In this document: one piece after another, positions 11,480 through 22,112 of the stretch
How positions within the stretch are numbered: position 1 is the first letter of the stretch
Layout of the letters: the number at the start of each line of letters is the position of its first letter
NCBI RefSeq assembly: GCF_000471905.2
Contig: NW_006499799.1
Coordinates: forward strand, 4,870,717-4,934,716
Source of the DNA: Amborella trichopoda
Lineage: Eukaryota; Streptophyta; Magnoliopsida; Amborellales; Amborellaceae
Direction of reading: 5' to 3'
Length of the DNA: 64,000 nt
The notes under the pieces: model-generated
The model's database searches: none
The model's input: only the letters and a program-made list of their open reading frames with translations
Told to the model about the DNA's origin: nothing
Translations under genes and position numbers: made by a program

Positions 11480-12275
11480 TTGAGAGGCAATGTAAAGTGG
11501 AATATTGGTAATAGTCAAATGGTGGATTTCTGGATGGACCCATGGTTAGCAGGTCAACCACTTTCAAATCTCCATGATGATAACATTCAGGAATATTTGG
11601 GGGCTGCTGTAGGGAGGAGCATTTCAGACTTTTCAGAGGAGTTCCTCAAGCTCGGGTTTTGCTGCATCCCGCATCTGATTCTTTGAGGAATATATAGAGG
11701 GAGGTTGAGAATTATACTCTCCCTCTACAGCCCAAGAAGGATTCACTGGTCTGGATTCATTATGGATCATTCTCTATTAAAAGGGCATGGGATTTTATTA
11801 GGCATCAAGGTTCATCACAGCCTATCTTCCGTGCACTTTGGTCCCCCAAATGCCACCCAAGGGCGAAATGGTTTTAATGGCTGGCCTTGTATAATCGATT
11901 ACCCACTTCATTCTTACTACAGCAGTGAGGCATGCAACTGGACTCTATATGTCCCTTTTGTAGTATCTGTGATGACAATCTTTTTTATCTATTCTTCCAA
12001 TGTCCCTTTTCGCAGGGTGTATGGAGATCAATTGCTTGGAGATATGGAAAAAGGTTTGTCCTTGGTACCTCTGTCCCTGATTTACTTACATGGTGGTTAC
12101 TTTTCAGGTTTAAATCACATGGACTTCGTAATATTTGGTCTTCCATCTTTTTTATTGTTATTTGGTTTCTATGAAATGAGCGCAACAAAAGAGTTTTTGA
12201 GTCAAGACCACCAGGTGAGAGCTTATTGTGAAAAGAATTACCCTGCATGTTCAGGCACTAGCAGAAGTTAAGAAG
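11480..12275 (+). pseudogene. LINE 1 ORF2: zf-RVT region
   Basis: Frames read VKWNIGNSQMVDFWMDPWL and, after frameshifts, MQLDSICPFCSICDDNLFYL and FFQCPFSQGVWRSI. The CPFC...H/Y.F..CP pattern is the zinc-binding part found between RT and RNase H in plant LINEs. Several frame changes are needed. Confidence 0.75.
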
Positions 12276-12351
12276 TGGTCTTCTCATTTATCAGAAAAGG
12301 TTATCATTGGTAACCTTCGGTAGCGTGGTCTTTTCCTGAGACTCATAATTA

Positions 12352-12829
12352 CAAACTCAATATTGATGGTGCTTCCTTGAGAAATCCACGTTTAGCAGGT
12401 GGTGGTGGAGTTATCAGGAACAGTGCGGGTGGTTTTATTGCTGCTTTTGCAAAGCATTTTGGTTTTGCTTCTAATAACCATGCAGAATTCTTGGCATTTG
12501 AGGAAGGAGTGCAATTGGTTATTCAAAGTAATTGTTTTCCAATCCAGATTGAACATGACTCGGCCTTGCTTGTGAATGTCATTCAGAATCGATGCAATGC
12601 TCCATGGAGACTAAAGACAATTGTAGACAATAGTTGCACCAGACTGTCTTCTCATCGAAGGTCCATCACACATGTCTTTCGTGAGGCCAACATGGTTTCT
12701 TATGCCCTAGCTAAGAGAGCAACTGCTGGCCCTAGTGCTACTGTGTGGCGCCAAAGACCACCAGATTTTCTTTCCTCTCTTTTATTACATGATCTGGCAC
12801 AAGTGCCCTTCCATAGGGTTGTATCTTAA
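12352..12829 (+). pseudogene. LINE 1 ORF2: RNase H domain
   Basis: The frame reads KLNIDGASL (first catalytic Asp), GGGGVIRNSAGGFI, NHAEFLAFEEG (catalytic Glu), IEHDSALLVNVI (Asp) and HVFREANMVSYALAKRA (the R.AN..AD.LAK signature, here with Y for D). The terminal RNase H is typical of many plant L1-clade LINEs. It removes RNA from the cDNA hybrid. The last catalytic Asp is changed. Confidence 0.85.
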
Positions 12830-12902
12830 TTGTTTTTCTCTGCTTTTTTAGTAATGAAAAACGGGTAGGGGGCCTTCTCCCCCATTGACTTACCCAAAAC
12901 AA

Positions 12903-12919
12903 AAGTACAGGTGTTTCAC
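12903..12919 (+). repeat. Right target-site duplication of LINE 1
   Basis: Matches 5877-5893 at 16 of 17 positions and directly follows the AAAACAAA tail. Confidence 0.85.
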
Positions 12920-13140
12920 AAAGCTTTCTATCTAATGTCATTGGGGACATCATACTCCACAAGAAGCAAGACAACATAGCAGAAAACAAAAAATACTCTC
13001 ACAATTGCGGAATTCAATATTCACAAAATCAGCATCAAAGAGAAGATCCATAAAGCTACAAACTCCTAATCCCAGACGCCACCTAGAAAGTTAACATTCC
13101 AGTCCTGATTCACATACCAATCCAGCTACAGTACAAACTC
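12920..13140. other. Short non-coding stretch between LINE 1 and gypsy remnant
   Basis: No domain seen. It continues the pre-insertion sequence interrupted by LINE 1. Confidence 0.5.
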
Positions 13141-13640
13141 ATGAAAGAAGGGGGCATTTGTATGGATAGGTGAGGCCAAGAAGAGTTTTCAACTAGTGAA
13201 GCAAAAAATGAATAAGGCTCTTGTTTTGGCTCTTCCTGACTTTGACAAAGTCTTCGAGCTAGATTATGTGTAATATGTCGGAATTGGCATGGTGCTGAAT
13301 CAAGAGGGCCATCCTGTTGCCTCTTATCTGAAAATCCAAATTATACCCAGCCGCGATACGCTACCTATGATGTGGAGTTTATGATATCATTCAATCCTTA
13401 AGCTTTAAGGCATTATCATTGTTACTTGATCCACAAGAAGTTTCTTTTGTTCTCCGTTCATGAAGCGCTAATGTATACTAATGGGCAACGTAAGCTAAAT
13501 CAACAACATGCATGGTGGGTAGCATATTTGCAGGAGTTTACTTTCGTCATTCGACATAAGGAAGGCAATCAAAACTGAGTGCCAGATGCTTTGCGAAGAA
13601 AGCCAAATTTGTCTACTATGACAGCAATTGTTGCATGGTT
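13141..13640 (+). pseudogene. Ty3/gypsy pol fragment: end of RT and RNase H
   Basis: The translation gives [33 protein letters not shown], then after frame changes KKFLLFSVHEALMY and WVAYLQEFTFVIRHKEGNQN and VPDALRRKPN. These are standard gypsy RT-connection and RNase H motifs. The element begins abruptly here; no gag, protease or RT core is seen upstream, so it is 5'-truncated. Stops at several places show decay. Confidence 0.85.
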
Positions 13641-14483
13641 TGAGTATATGAAGGACCTTTGTGCAGATGATGTTGATTTCAAGGATATATGGGTTCAGCG
13701 TCGTGATGAAGTCGGTTGGGATTTTTTTTTTTTTTTTTTTTTTTTGAGCAAAAATCAGTGGGAATTTTCTTATTCAAGATGGATTTCTCTTTAAAGGAAA
13801 CTGACGTTGTATACTTGCAAGTACACTTAGAGAGATTCTGATGGCAAAGCTTCATGGAGGAGTTCTTGGTGGACATTTTGGGCGAGATAAAACCATAGAA
13901 TTGGTGGAGTCGAAATATTTCTTGCCAACGTTGAAGAGAGACAGTACTCAATTTGTAGAGATGTGTCATACGTGTCAGCCAACGAAGGGGCAATGATAGA
14001 ACACCAGGCTTTATTCTCCACTTCCAATTCCTAATGCACCTTAAAAGGATGTTAGCAAGGATTTTGCGATGGGTATTTTGCAGACTCAACAAGGCATGGA
14101 CTTTATATTTGTGGTAGTGGATGGATTTTCAAAAATTTCTTGTTTTATAGCTCGCTAGAAGACATTAGGTGCTACACATGTTGCTAATATGTACTTCAAA
14201 GAGGTTGTGAGATTACATAGCATTCCAAAAATGACCACTTTGGATCTGGATATTAAGTTTCTTAGTCATTTTTGGCTAACCTTTTGGAAGAAATAGGGTA
14301 CTAGATTACGATTCAATAGTTCCCATCAGCCACAGAGATATGGGCAAACTGAAGTGGTGAATCGTACACTGGGAACTCTTGTCAAAAGTATTGTGGGAGA
14401 CGAAGAATTAATAGCATCTAGCACCACCACAAGTAGAATTTGCCAATAACAGTGCTCTTAGCAGGTCAACTAGTATGAGTTCA
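13641..14483 (+). pseudogene. Ty3/gypsy integrase fragment, left of LINE 2
   Basis: Pieces such as QPQRYGQTEVVNRTLGTL (14329-14382), the end of the integrase core, and FANNSALSRSTSMS (14441-14480) are legible between stops and frameshifts. The last piece continues as PFEVAYGQNPTHSLD at 21511, on the far side of the 7 kb LINE 2. A 22-base T run near 13722 interrupts the frame. Confidence 0.8.
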
Positions 14484-14745
14484 TTTTTTTCTTGAAAGTT
14501 GACGGTTAATATTATAGTAATAAGAGTTTGTACAACTGCAAGGGTTGAGGTAACCCACAGACTGGGACTCTCAACCTAAAACATGGTCACTAGGGAGTGA
14601 CCTATTCTAGAAAACTAGTTCTAACATTCCAGGGAGGCAAGAGAAAGGGGCTTTAAGAACTGCCCGTTACAAGCTAAAAGACCAGAATCTAGAAGGAGGC
14701 GGCCTCCCCACCGTGTTAGTGATTGTATCTTCATATTATGTGCAT

Positions 14746-15375
14746 CTATACAACTACAAAACGCTGGTTCCTAACGGCTTCCTTGGCGAGACGATCTGCG
14801 AAGTTGTTGGGCGTCCTCCAAATATGTGTCCATGAGACGTTTATACCCCTGCAAGTGTGCTCAATTTCGTCAAAAATGTGTGCTAGGAACCAAGGAGGAG
14901 GGGCCTTTCTAGTGGCCCATAATATTACGATTTTAGCATCTCCCTCTATGTGCAGGCGTAGGCCCCAGGAGGGGTTAAATTTCTTGGTTCCCATCAATAA
15001 GGCCGTGGCCTCAGCGGACTGTGAGTCTTTGTGGCCAAGGTGTTCTGAGAATGATAAGATGACCACACGGTTATGGTCGCGAAATACCCCTCTTGCGCCT
15101 GCTGGGCCTAGATTTCCCAAGGAGCATTCATCGAAATTGAACTTAATCTCACCCACCGGTAGTGGTACGAGTGCGATACTCTTGGGTTGCGGTGAAGGGT
15201 TAGTTGAATGAGGTTCACCCAATTGCGAAGAAAAGTGGCCGCCGAAATCCCAGTAAACAGTTTGTGATAGGTAGCTCAAAAGATAACCATGGAGGTTACC
15301 TTGAGGAACAAAACTGGGAGTTCGCTTTTGAGACCACGGAAAATTCATGAATTTCTTTCTAGCCAGATGGACCAC
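14746..15375 (-). pseudogene. LINE 2 ORF2: RNase H domain
   Basis: A single open 209-codon stretch. Motifs: IKFNFDECSLGN (first Asp; usually DG), GPAGARGVFRDH, AEATALLMG (Glu), LHIEGDAKIVI (Asp) and WRTPNNFADRLAKEAV (final Asp). All four acidic positions are present, so the domain is better preserved than in LINE 1. It ends the ORF2 polyprotein. Confidence 0.87.
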
Positions 15376-15422
15376 ACCGTAGCAGCTAGACCAGCTTTCT
15401 AGAAGATCCTACCCGACCTCGG

Positions 15423-16124
15423 CTAGTAAGCTTCGAAGGAACAGGACGTCAACGCAGGGATTGAAGGAGGGGTGACCCAGGATATTCCAAAGAGTTGGAT
15501 AATTTTACTCCAAAGTTGGAGAGTCGTCTGGCAGTGAATGAACAGGTGGGGGTTTATTTCTTCCTTATATAGGCACATGACACACCTGTTAGGGGGTTGG
15601 ACACCTCTTCTCTGGTGTAAGTCTGTCGTGAGTGCACGTTCAAAGCACGTAATCCCGTGGAAGGCTTGAACGTTTGGGGGGGCTATGGATGTCCAAACTT
15701 TGGAGACCGCCGGGTTTGGGTTTAAGGGGGAAGAAGGCTGTAGGAGTTTCTTGTAGAAGGAGGCCACCGTGAAGGAACCGGTGGGCGATGGAGTCCAGAC
15801 CAAGGTGTCTGGGCCTAATAGGGCGAGGAAGGTGGAGTGGAGGGAGTCCGAGAGGGACATAAACTCCAAGGTTTCTTTATCTGAGAGGGGTCTCCTAAAG
15901 GATGGGTTCCATACTCTGTGGTTGCCTAAAGGTACTATTTCCTCCGATACCAAGGAGGCTTTGTTGATTGCTACAGCAAAAAGGGAGTGGAATCGTTCTC
16001 TAAGCGAGGTGTGGCCTAACCAATTATCAGACCAAAATCGCACTCTATCCCCGGCTCTAGCATGGAACCTGATATGTTGTTTAAACGGTCTGAGGGAGGA
16101 GAGTAACGATTTCCATACTCCCAA
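15423..16124 (-). pseudogene. LINE 2 ORF2: zf-RVT region
   Basis: One 233-codon frame reads RAGDRVRFWSDNWLG, DTLVWTPSPTGSFTVASFY and then NRCVMCLYKEEINPHLFIHC, the CX2C...H...C zinc-binding signature. It is separated from RT by stops and a frame change around 16125-16250. Confidence 0.85.
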
Positions 16125-16249
16125 GCGCCTTGTCGTTGGAAAACCCTCAGGCAGCCAAAGGTCATGTGGGATACTATACTTGCTTCGTATGACCTAGGCC
16201 CACAACCTAAGAGCACCTAGTTGTGAGTCCTGAGCACTTTGATCCCTAG

Positions 16250-17498
16250 ACCACCCTAGTATTTCGATAGACACATTTTATCCCACGTAATCAGGTGGAT
16301 CTTGTTTGACGCCGCTTCACCTGACCAGAGGAAGTTCCATGTCAATTGGTCTAGACGTTTGGCTATCGAGGCTAGCATTTGGAAAAGCACATGAGGTAAA
16401 CGGGAGAGTTGGCTAGGGCTGCTTTGATAAGGGTTGTTCTCCCTGCAAGGGATAGGTACCTTCCTTTCCATCCTGCCAATCTACGGTCTCCTCTGTCTAT
16501 TACGTTGGACCAGTGGGCTTTCTTTGGCTTCCCCAGTCCCAATGGCATACTCAAGTACAATGTGGGCATGATCTCCACTTTACATTCCCGAGAAGGGATG
16601 AGGTTCTTGGTTTGGATGTTGGGTAGGCCTACCCCTATCATTTTGGATTTCGCCATGTTAACTTTAAACCCCGTGGCATGCTCGAAACATATCAGAAAGA
16701 GTCTGAGGTTTTCGACCTCCTCTGGGTTTGCATTCAGGAAGACTAGTGTATCGTCTGCATATTGTAGATGAGATACACTCGAGCCATTCCTGCTGCTCGT
16801 GAAGCCAGAGCGGAATCCCTCTTGATACATGCAGGAAATGGACTGGCTAAATACTTCGGCCGCCACTGTAAAGAGGAATGGTGAGAGGGGCTTTAGGTGT
16901 CCCGTTGATGAGGATGGAAAAGAAAGGATTGGAGTAGCATCCCCTCATCCAGTTTCTCCACCACTCCCCGAAACCCATCCTCATCAAAGCTAAGTCAAGG
17001 ATGGACCAGTCGACATGGTCGTATGCCTTCTCCCAGTCTATCTTAAAGATTAAGCCCGGTTTTTTCCCGCAGTGGCGAGAGTGTATGCACCCATGGGCCC
17101 ACCAACACCCCGTCTAGAATCTGCCGGTCCTTGATGAAGGTTGACTGCAAAGGGGAGATGACAAGAGGGAGAACCTGTTTGAGTCTGGAGGCCAACACTT
17201 TTGAAAGGATTTTGTAGGTGGAGTTAACCAGGCTAATAGGACGAAAGTCCTTTAATTCCTCAGCCCCTTCAATCTTTGGGACTAGCACAATGAAGGTGGC
17301 GTTGATGCCTTTGTGCAGTATTCCATGATGGAAGAATTCCTCAAAGAAAAGAAGGAAGTCGTTCCTAAAGGTATCCCAAAAAGTTTTAAAGGGGGCGATT
17401 AAGAATCCATCCAGGTCAGGGGCCTTATCTTTACCCAAATCCTCAATCGCTTTAAGGATTTCAGCCTCGGAGAAAAGCGTTCCAACCAATCCACCCAA
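16250..17498 (-). pseudogene. LINE 2 ORF2: reverse transcriptase
   Basis: The upper frame (17498-17043) has AIEDLGKDKAPDLDGF, ELKDFRPISLVNSTYKILS and LQSTFIKDRQILDGVLV. A second frame (16866-16372) has VSHLQYADDTLVFLNA (YADD box), FKVNMAKSKMIGVGLP and LPLGLGKPKKAHW. Motifs A and B fall in the frameshifted stretch 16867-17042. Catalytic residues of the YADD box are intact although the ORF is not. Confidence 0.88.
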
Positions 17499-17899
17499 TG
17501 AGATGGAAGAGATCGGAATGGGAGATTTCCCATTCGTGGTCTGGAATATGACGGGGCCAAATAGAGGCTCTGGAACTACTTAAGGATGGAACGTTCAATT
17601 TCCAGGGCCAAGTCCAAGATCAGGTTGTCGTCCTTAATCATGGAGATGGAGTTATCTCGTCTGCGACAGTTACCTATCCTGTGAAAGAAGGTTGTACTCT
17701 GCTCTCCTGATTTAAGCCAATTAATTCAGGACCTTTGGTACCAGTACAACTCTTCTTTTTTTAGGGTAGCGAGATAGTCCAACTTTATATTCGATCTAAG
17801 GCTAGCCTCAGAGGTTAAGAGGCCTCGATTCCTCCATCACGTCTAAGGTTTGGATGGCCTCCAACAAACTATTCTTCGACTATGAGAAATCACCTTGAA

Positions 17900-18772
17900 G
17901 GGAGGAACTCCATGTTTTTAGGGAGTCTTTGAGAAGTTGAAGTTTTTTTTGTAGCGTAAAGCCTGCTCTTCCTGAAACTAGGTGTTCCACCATATCAGCA
18001 TTAGTGAGGCAAGAGCTACTACTTGGAAACAGGCCGGTTCAAACCTAAAAGATTTGGGACCTCTAGGGACAGCTGAGGTGTCCAGGAGGATAGGGCAGTG
18101 GTCGAAAGTAGGTTTAGGTAGGGCTACAGCATGAATCCCAAAGAATAACTCATCCCAGTAGGGGGAGATGAGAAACCCATCCAATTCGGATAGTTTAGGT
18201 TGGGAACTGCAATCCGACCAGGTAAACCTGTTCCCTTGAAGCGGGATGTCTATGAGCTCATTACGAGATATGAAATCCGAGAAGTCCAACATTCCTTGGG
18301 AAATGTTGGAATTGGAATTCCTCTCGTAAGACCATCTGGTGATATTGAAGTCCCCTCCCATGCAAAACGAGAGGTGAGGGAGGGATGCTACGAGATCCAG
18401 TTCAGCCCAAAATAGCGTTCTAAGCTGGGGTGAGTTTGGACCGTACATTGCGAAAAATTTCCACCATACCCCATCTGACCGTCTAGAGAGTAACGTCGTC
18501 ACCGAGTAATCTCCAATATGGGAGGATCACAGATTGTGCTCCATAGGATCCCAGATCACCAGGATACCACCGCATGCCCTTGTCGCTGGCAAAGAGAGCC
18601 ACTGACATGGTTTCCTACCCCAGACTTGACGGATCAGCTAAAGAGATGTATCATGTTTTTTAGTCTCAATTAAGGCTAGTACAAGGGGCCGGTGTATAGA
18701 GCACGCATCTCTCACTGCCTTTTGTTTGTGCGGCTGTCCCAGGCCACGAATGTTCCAAGAAAGTATTTTCAT
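17900..18772 (-). pseudogene. LINE 2 ORF2 start and endonuclease
   Basis: The start codon at 18772 is supported by MKILSWNIRGLGQPHK, the conserved opening of plant L1 ORF2. The frame continues LVLALIETKKHD, meets a stop, then VWWKFFAMYGPN, SFCMGGDFNITRW (GDFN motif), NRFTWSD and a degraded final motif FDHCPILLD. Between 17500 and 17900 the linker to RT is present but broken. Confidence 0.87.
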
Positions 18773-19865
18773 GATCTCTATGAGGAGGATGAGGAAGCCA
18801 ATCTAGGGGACCTCCTAGTGCCTGAGTCCCGCAACGGGGTGCCTGTGAGAGAGGACGAGGGAGAAGCCAAAAGTTGTTTTTTTCTCGTAGTTCACTGAGG
18901 AGAAAAGGTTAAGAATTTCTTTGTGGCCTTCAGCGTCCGTCGATAAAAAGTGGTGGAGGGGTCCTTCTGGACCGTCGACGAGAAAACCCATTACCCGGAA
19001 AATCTACATCATTTTGTCTGTTTGATTTTCGCCTACTTGCTGGTAGAAGCATCCTCTCTTTCATGGTTGTCGTTATCTTCCTTGGATGCCAGAGAACTAG
19101 GGCCCCCGGGGGTAGCAGAACCTCACAAGAGGAAGAAACAAGGAGGTCGGCAGAAGACGCGGGGGGAATGTCGCCTGAGCCAATGGAGGAGAGTCAGAGA
19201 GCGAGAGAGGGGGTTCATAATCCGCGGGGAATGGACTCGAAGGGGGGGAAGCGATGGGGAAGAACGAGGGGTTGTAGATTCTACCCAAGAGAGGCTAGGG
19301 GACCTGGAGAGAGGGTAAGACCTACTTACCCTGAAAGGAGGAAGCCAGGGGTCAGAGGGGTAGAGGAAGGGAGGGCCGAGGGGAGCCCGCTACGAAGGGA
19401 AAATGGCCAAAAAACTGGGACCTACCAAGAAAGAATGTTGGGTTGAAGGAAAGATGAAAGCAGGGTTGGGGACAGTCGTTAGCAGGGATGGCCGAAAGAG
19501 GTAACAAAGGGTGTCCATGAAGACAGAGAACGGAAAGATTGGGGGTTGAGACTTCACATATAGGCTCGAGGTGGGGAGTGAAGGGTAAGTAGGAGAGAGG
19601 ATAGGAGGTCGAGGTCATTGGTAGCGAGGTCCAAAACTTGTACCGCCACCACCCCGAAGGGATACTGTGACCAGTCCATCGCAGAAAGGGGAGGGGGGGA
19701 GGAAGAATGAGCCACTCCAGGGGGGGGGGACCGGGGAAGGGAGGGGTATGCAGGGGGACAGGAACGCGAATAGGAAAACATCAGTTGGAGTCAGAGGTTG
19801 CGGGGGTGCGGAAGAGGGAGAGCGCGGGCCAAATAGCGGAGGAGGCGAGAGGGAGGGAGGAGGGG
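18773..19865 (-). other. LINE 2 inter-ORF region, GC- and purine-rich on the plus strand
   Basis: Purine-rich plus strand produces several open frames of Arg, Gly and Glu on the plus strand and Pro and Ser on the minus strand. Nothing recognisable is encoded. It corresponds to the variable end of ORF1 and the ORF1-ORF2 spacer. Confidence 0.55.
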
Positions 19866-20615
19866 CTAAACAAGGCTCAGACCGGGCGGGGAAGACGAAG
19901 GGGTAAAGAAAGGCGGCGGAAGGGTAGCAGGGGTAAAAACCGCCTCGATGGAGGTCCCGAGGCTCTCAAGGATCGTCGACTGATCCTTAGACACCGAGGC
20001 ACCATGATACAACGAGGGGGGAGCTTGCGAAATGTTACCCAAGAAATATGACATGACCAGAGTGGCCATCGAATCGACCCTTCTGAGGGCAGGTCGAATG
20101 ATGGGGCTCGAGGTCGGAAGAGGAGGCAGAGACAGCGACGTGGCAAGTACGGAGCCCGAGGGCAGAGCGGCACAAGCAAGAGACCCTCTGGTCGAGACAC
20201 CTGGTGGGTGGCACTCAAGGGTCTTGTCGACGCGGGACATCCTAGAAAACGTGTGGGGCGGCACGGTGTGACTCACCGAAGGAGACCTAGGTGCCGACCC
20301 CGAGGGGGCCCGAAGACCCGAGTAGGCTGGAGAGTGAGAGAGGGACGGGCCCTCGACTTGAGGGCCACCAACAATACCGCGCTGGGGCCCGACCTTGTTC
20401 CCGTTCCCATGCGAGGATTGCCAGACAACGTCAGCGCAATGGTCCACTAGGCGAAGTGATGTTGCAGGGTGAGGCGGTGAATACGGCGGAGATGGCGCGA
20501 TGTGCGCTGAAGGCGGCGATCGAGACTTGCGCCAGGGTCGCCTAGGGTCTGACCTTGATTTACAGTTGTCATAGGGACGTGTCGACCTAAGGGTGACGAC
20601 ATCAGAGGGGGCCAA
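19866..20615 (-). pseudogene. LINE 2 ORF1 C-terminal low-complexity region
   Basis: A 249-codon open frame rich in Pro and Ser, downstream of the DUF4283-like block in the minus orientation. No zinc knuckle is seen. Its length reflects base composition as much as selection. Confidence 0.5.
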
Positions 20616-20660
20616 CCGTTGATGGCTGCCAGAGGTGTGTCACTTCCCGGACACCAGATT

Positions 20661-21122
20661 TCAGCCCAACAGTTTGAGCCCTAGAGGTTTCCAATCAAGT
20701 CGTTGGTTGCAGAAGGAATCAGAGGCCAGAGACGTCATGGACCAGGAGATTGAGAGGGGGAAGAAAGAGTCACCCACCCTAAGCCATATGAAGTGAGGGA
20801 TATGCTGAGTGTTAAAAGCCTCTACCAGGAGGCGCATGGAGCCGAGAGGAAGAAACTCTAAAGATTTCCAGTGGATGGCAACCAAGGAGCCACAGGCTTC
20901 GGCCACTTTCTTGAAAATCATCGGCGACCACGCATGAAGAGGGATGTCAGCCACCGCTATCCAGATTCTCTGCTTTCTGAAGGACCTCTCTAGAGGCGAC
21001 CAAGACCGAAGTTTCAGAACCGCCCTTTTGAAAGAAGGGGGAAAGCTAGCTTGAGAAATTCTCGCGGAACACTCGAGCGAGGGGAGGCTGAAGAGGATCG
21101 TACCCTTGGCCATGGCTGACAA
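20661..21122 (-). pseudogene. LINE 2 ORF1: DUF4283-like domain
   Basis: The frame reads MAKGTILFSLPSLECSARI, RIWIAVADIPLHAWSPMIF and KKVAEACGSLVAIHWKS. The 'W....IPLH.W....F..I....G.L' pattern is the C-terminal half of the DUF4283 RNA-binding region of plant LINE ORF1. It follows 21128-21526 after a short frame break. Confidence 0.8.
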
Positions 21123-21127
21123 GTGAC

Positions 21128-21508
21128 CTAAGGCTCACCCCAGAGTTGCAGCACCCATTTCTCGATGCCCCTTATATCGTCCCTCCTCAGGGAGAAGGAT
21201 CCCGCGATAGAATCTTGCAACTTTACAGTTAGGGGGTGGGACACCTCCTCCGCTGTGGAGAGAATCAGAGGTTGATAAAGTGAGCTCCTTTCCTGTGGGC
21301 TAGACTCCGAGACAAGACAAGTGACGCCCTTAACAAGGCCCTTAACGGATGTTTTGGGCACCTGGTTGAGCAAGGGGTAGCAGGAGGCTACTACTTGAGC
21401 GTATGTGGCCAAGGAAGCAGCTGATCGATAGTAGCGGTGTGAGGTTGAGGGATAAAGATTGTAGATAGCATTCCATGCTGAACGAGGGGAAGGAGGAAGG
21501 GAAGGCTT
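21128..21508 (-). pseudogene. LINE 2 ORF1 N-terminal region
   Basis: An open frame with KPSLPPSPRSAWNAIYNLYP and YAQVVASCYPLL, ending IRGIEKWVLQLWG, which leads into the DUF4283-like block. The frame opens across the insertion edge (21509-21526 is gypsy sequence), so its apparent start codon belongs to the host element and not to LINE 2. Confidence 0.65.
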
Positions 21509-21685
21509 ATCCATTTGAAGTCGCATATGGGCAAAACCCTACCCACTCACTAGATTCAGTTCCTATCCAAACTAATAAGGAGGGTCAAACTACTATTGAT
21601 AAGTTCGTTAAGCAGATGAAAAAAGTTCATGAGCAGGTGCAAGCTGATTTGGAAGGCGACACAACCAAGTTGGTGCAAACCTAGT
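21509..21685 (+). pseudogene. Ty3/gypsy integrase C-terminus between two insertions
   Basis: PFEVAYGQNPTHSLDSVPI, then FVKQMKKVHEQVQADLE, a normal gypsy integrase tail. The left edge meets LINE 2 and the right edge meets the solo-LTR-like insert. Both neighbours are in phase once the insertions are removed. Confidence 0.85.
21681..21685 (+). repeat. 5-bp target duplication CTAGT (left)
   Basis: CTAGT repeats at 22113-22117 on the other side of the insertion. Confidence 0.75.
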
Positions 21686-22112
21686 AGCTCAAAGCTAGGG
21701 TTTAACAAAGAAGAAGATAGGGAAGATCCAAAATTAGAGAAAGATTCATAAACCAGAGATAAAAGAAGGAGCACTTGCTGCTCTAGGGTTTTGAATAAAC
21801 TCCATAACAAGATGCTTCATTATGCTTGAGTACATCTCTTATATAAGAAAACCCTAAACAAGACTTAATCCTAGCCATCCAACTAATCTAATCATGGCCA
21901 TTTATTATAAAAGACTTTAAGTGAATAAAAGGACATAAAAGACTCTAGAAATTACTACTTACGCCCCTAAGTGAATAAAATGACTCAAAAAATAAATAAA
22001 AGACATAAAAGTACATATTCAATGACTATTTTCCCCTTCTACAACGCCTCTTGTAAATTTTAAGATTGTCTCTCTCATCTAGATAATCACAGTAGTATTC
22101 TGAGCTACATCA
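21686..22112 (-). mobile_element. Solo-LTR-like insertion, 427 bp
   Basis: Flanked by CTAGT on both sides and splitting the gypsy frame exactly between LVQT and YKEA. Read on the minus strand it begins TGATGTAGCTC and ends TTGAGCT; AGCTCA near each end is inverted. A TATA-like CTTATATAAG lies near its middle. There is no coding content. The ends are not perfectly TG...CA, so a small non-autonomous element is an alternative. Confidence 0.65.

Larger units (their letters stand above)
5894..12902 (+). mobile_element. LINE 1: L1-type non-LTR retrotransposon, full length but broken
   Basis: About 7.0 kb between 17-bp target duplications. Domain order: 5' leader, ORF1 (DUF4283-like plus zinc knuckle), ORF2 with endonuclease, reverse transcriptase, zf-RVT and RNase H, then a short 3' UTR ending in AAAACAAA instead of a long poly(A). 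All ORFs carry stops or frameshifts. The last bases before the tail (CCCATTGACTTACCC, 12881-12895) recur near the 5' end as CCCTATTGACTTACCC (5925-5940). The single TSD mismatch points to a moderately old insertion. Confidence 0.88.
14484..21508 (-). mobile_element. LINE 2: L1-type retrotransposon inserted in the gypsy integrase
   Basis: Minus-strand order from 21508 down: ORF1 (DUF4283-like), ORF2 starting at 18772 with endonuclease, RT, zf-RVT and RNase H, then a short poly(A) seen as T7 at 14484-14490. Almost no 5' UTR precedes ORF1, so a 5' truncation is likely. Only TCATTT at 14481-14486 and CCATTT at 21511-21516 repeat at the edges; a longer duplication is not visible. Many stops and frameshifts; no intact ORF. 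Confidence 0.83.

Noticed and set aside
18950..20545. Plus-strand frames rich in Arg, Gly and Glu
   Set aside because: They oppose the minus-strand LINE 2 ORF1 and inter-ORF region and reflect its base composition.
14471..21520. Long target-site duplication for LINE 2
   Set aside because: Only (T/C)CATTT repeats at the edges; longer matches by eye fail at several positions.
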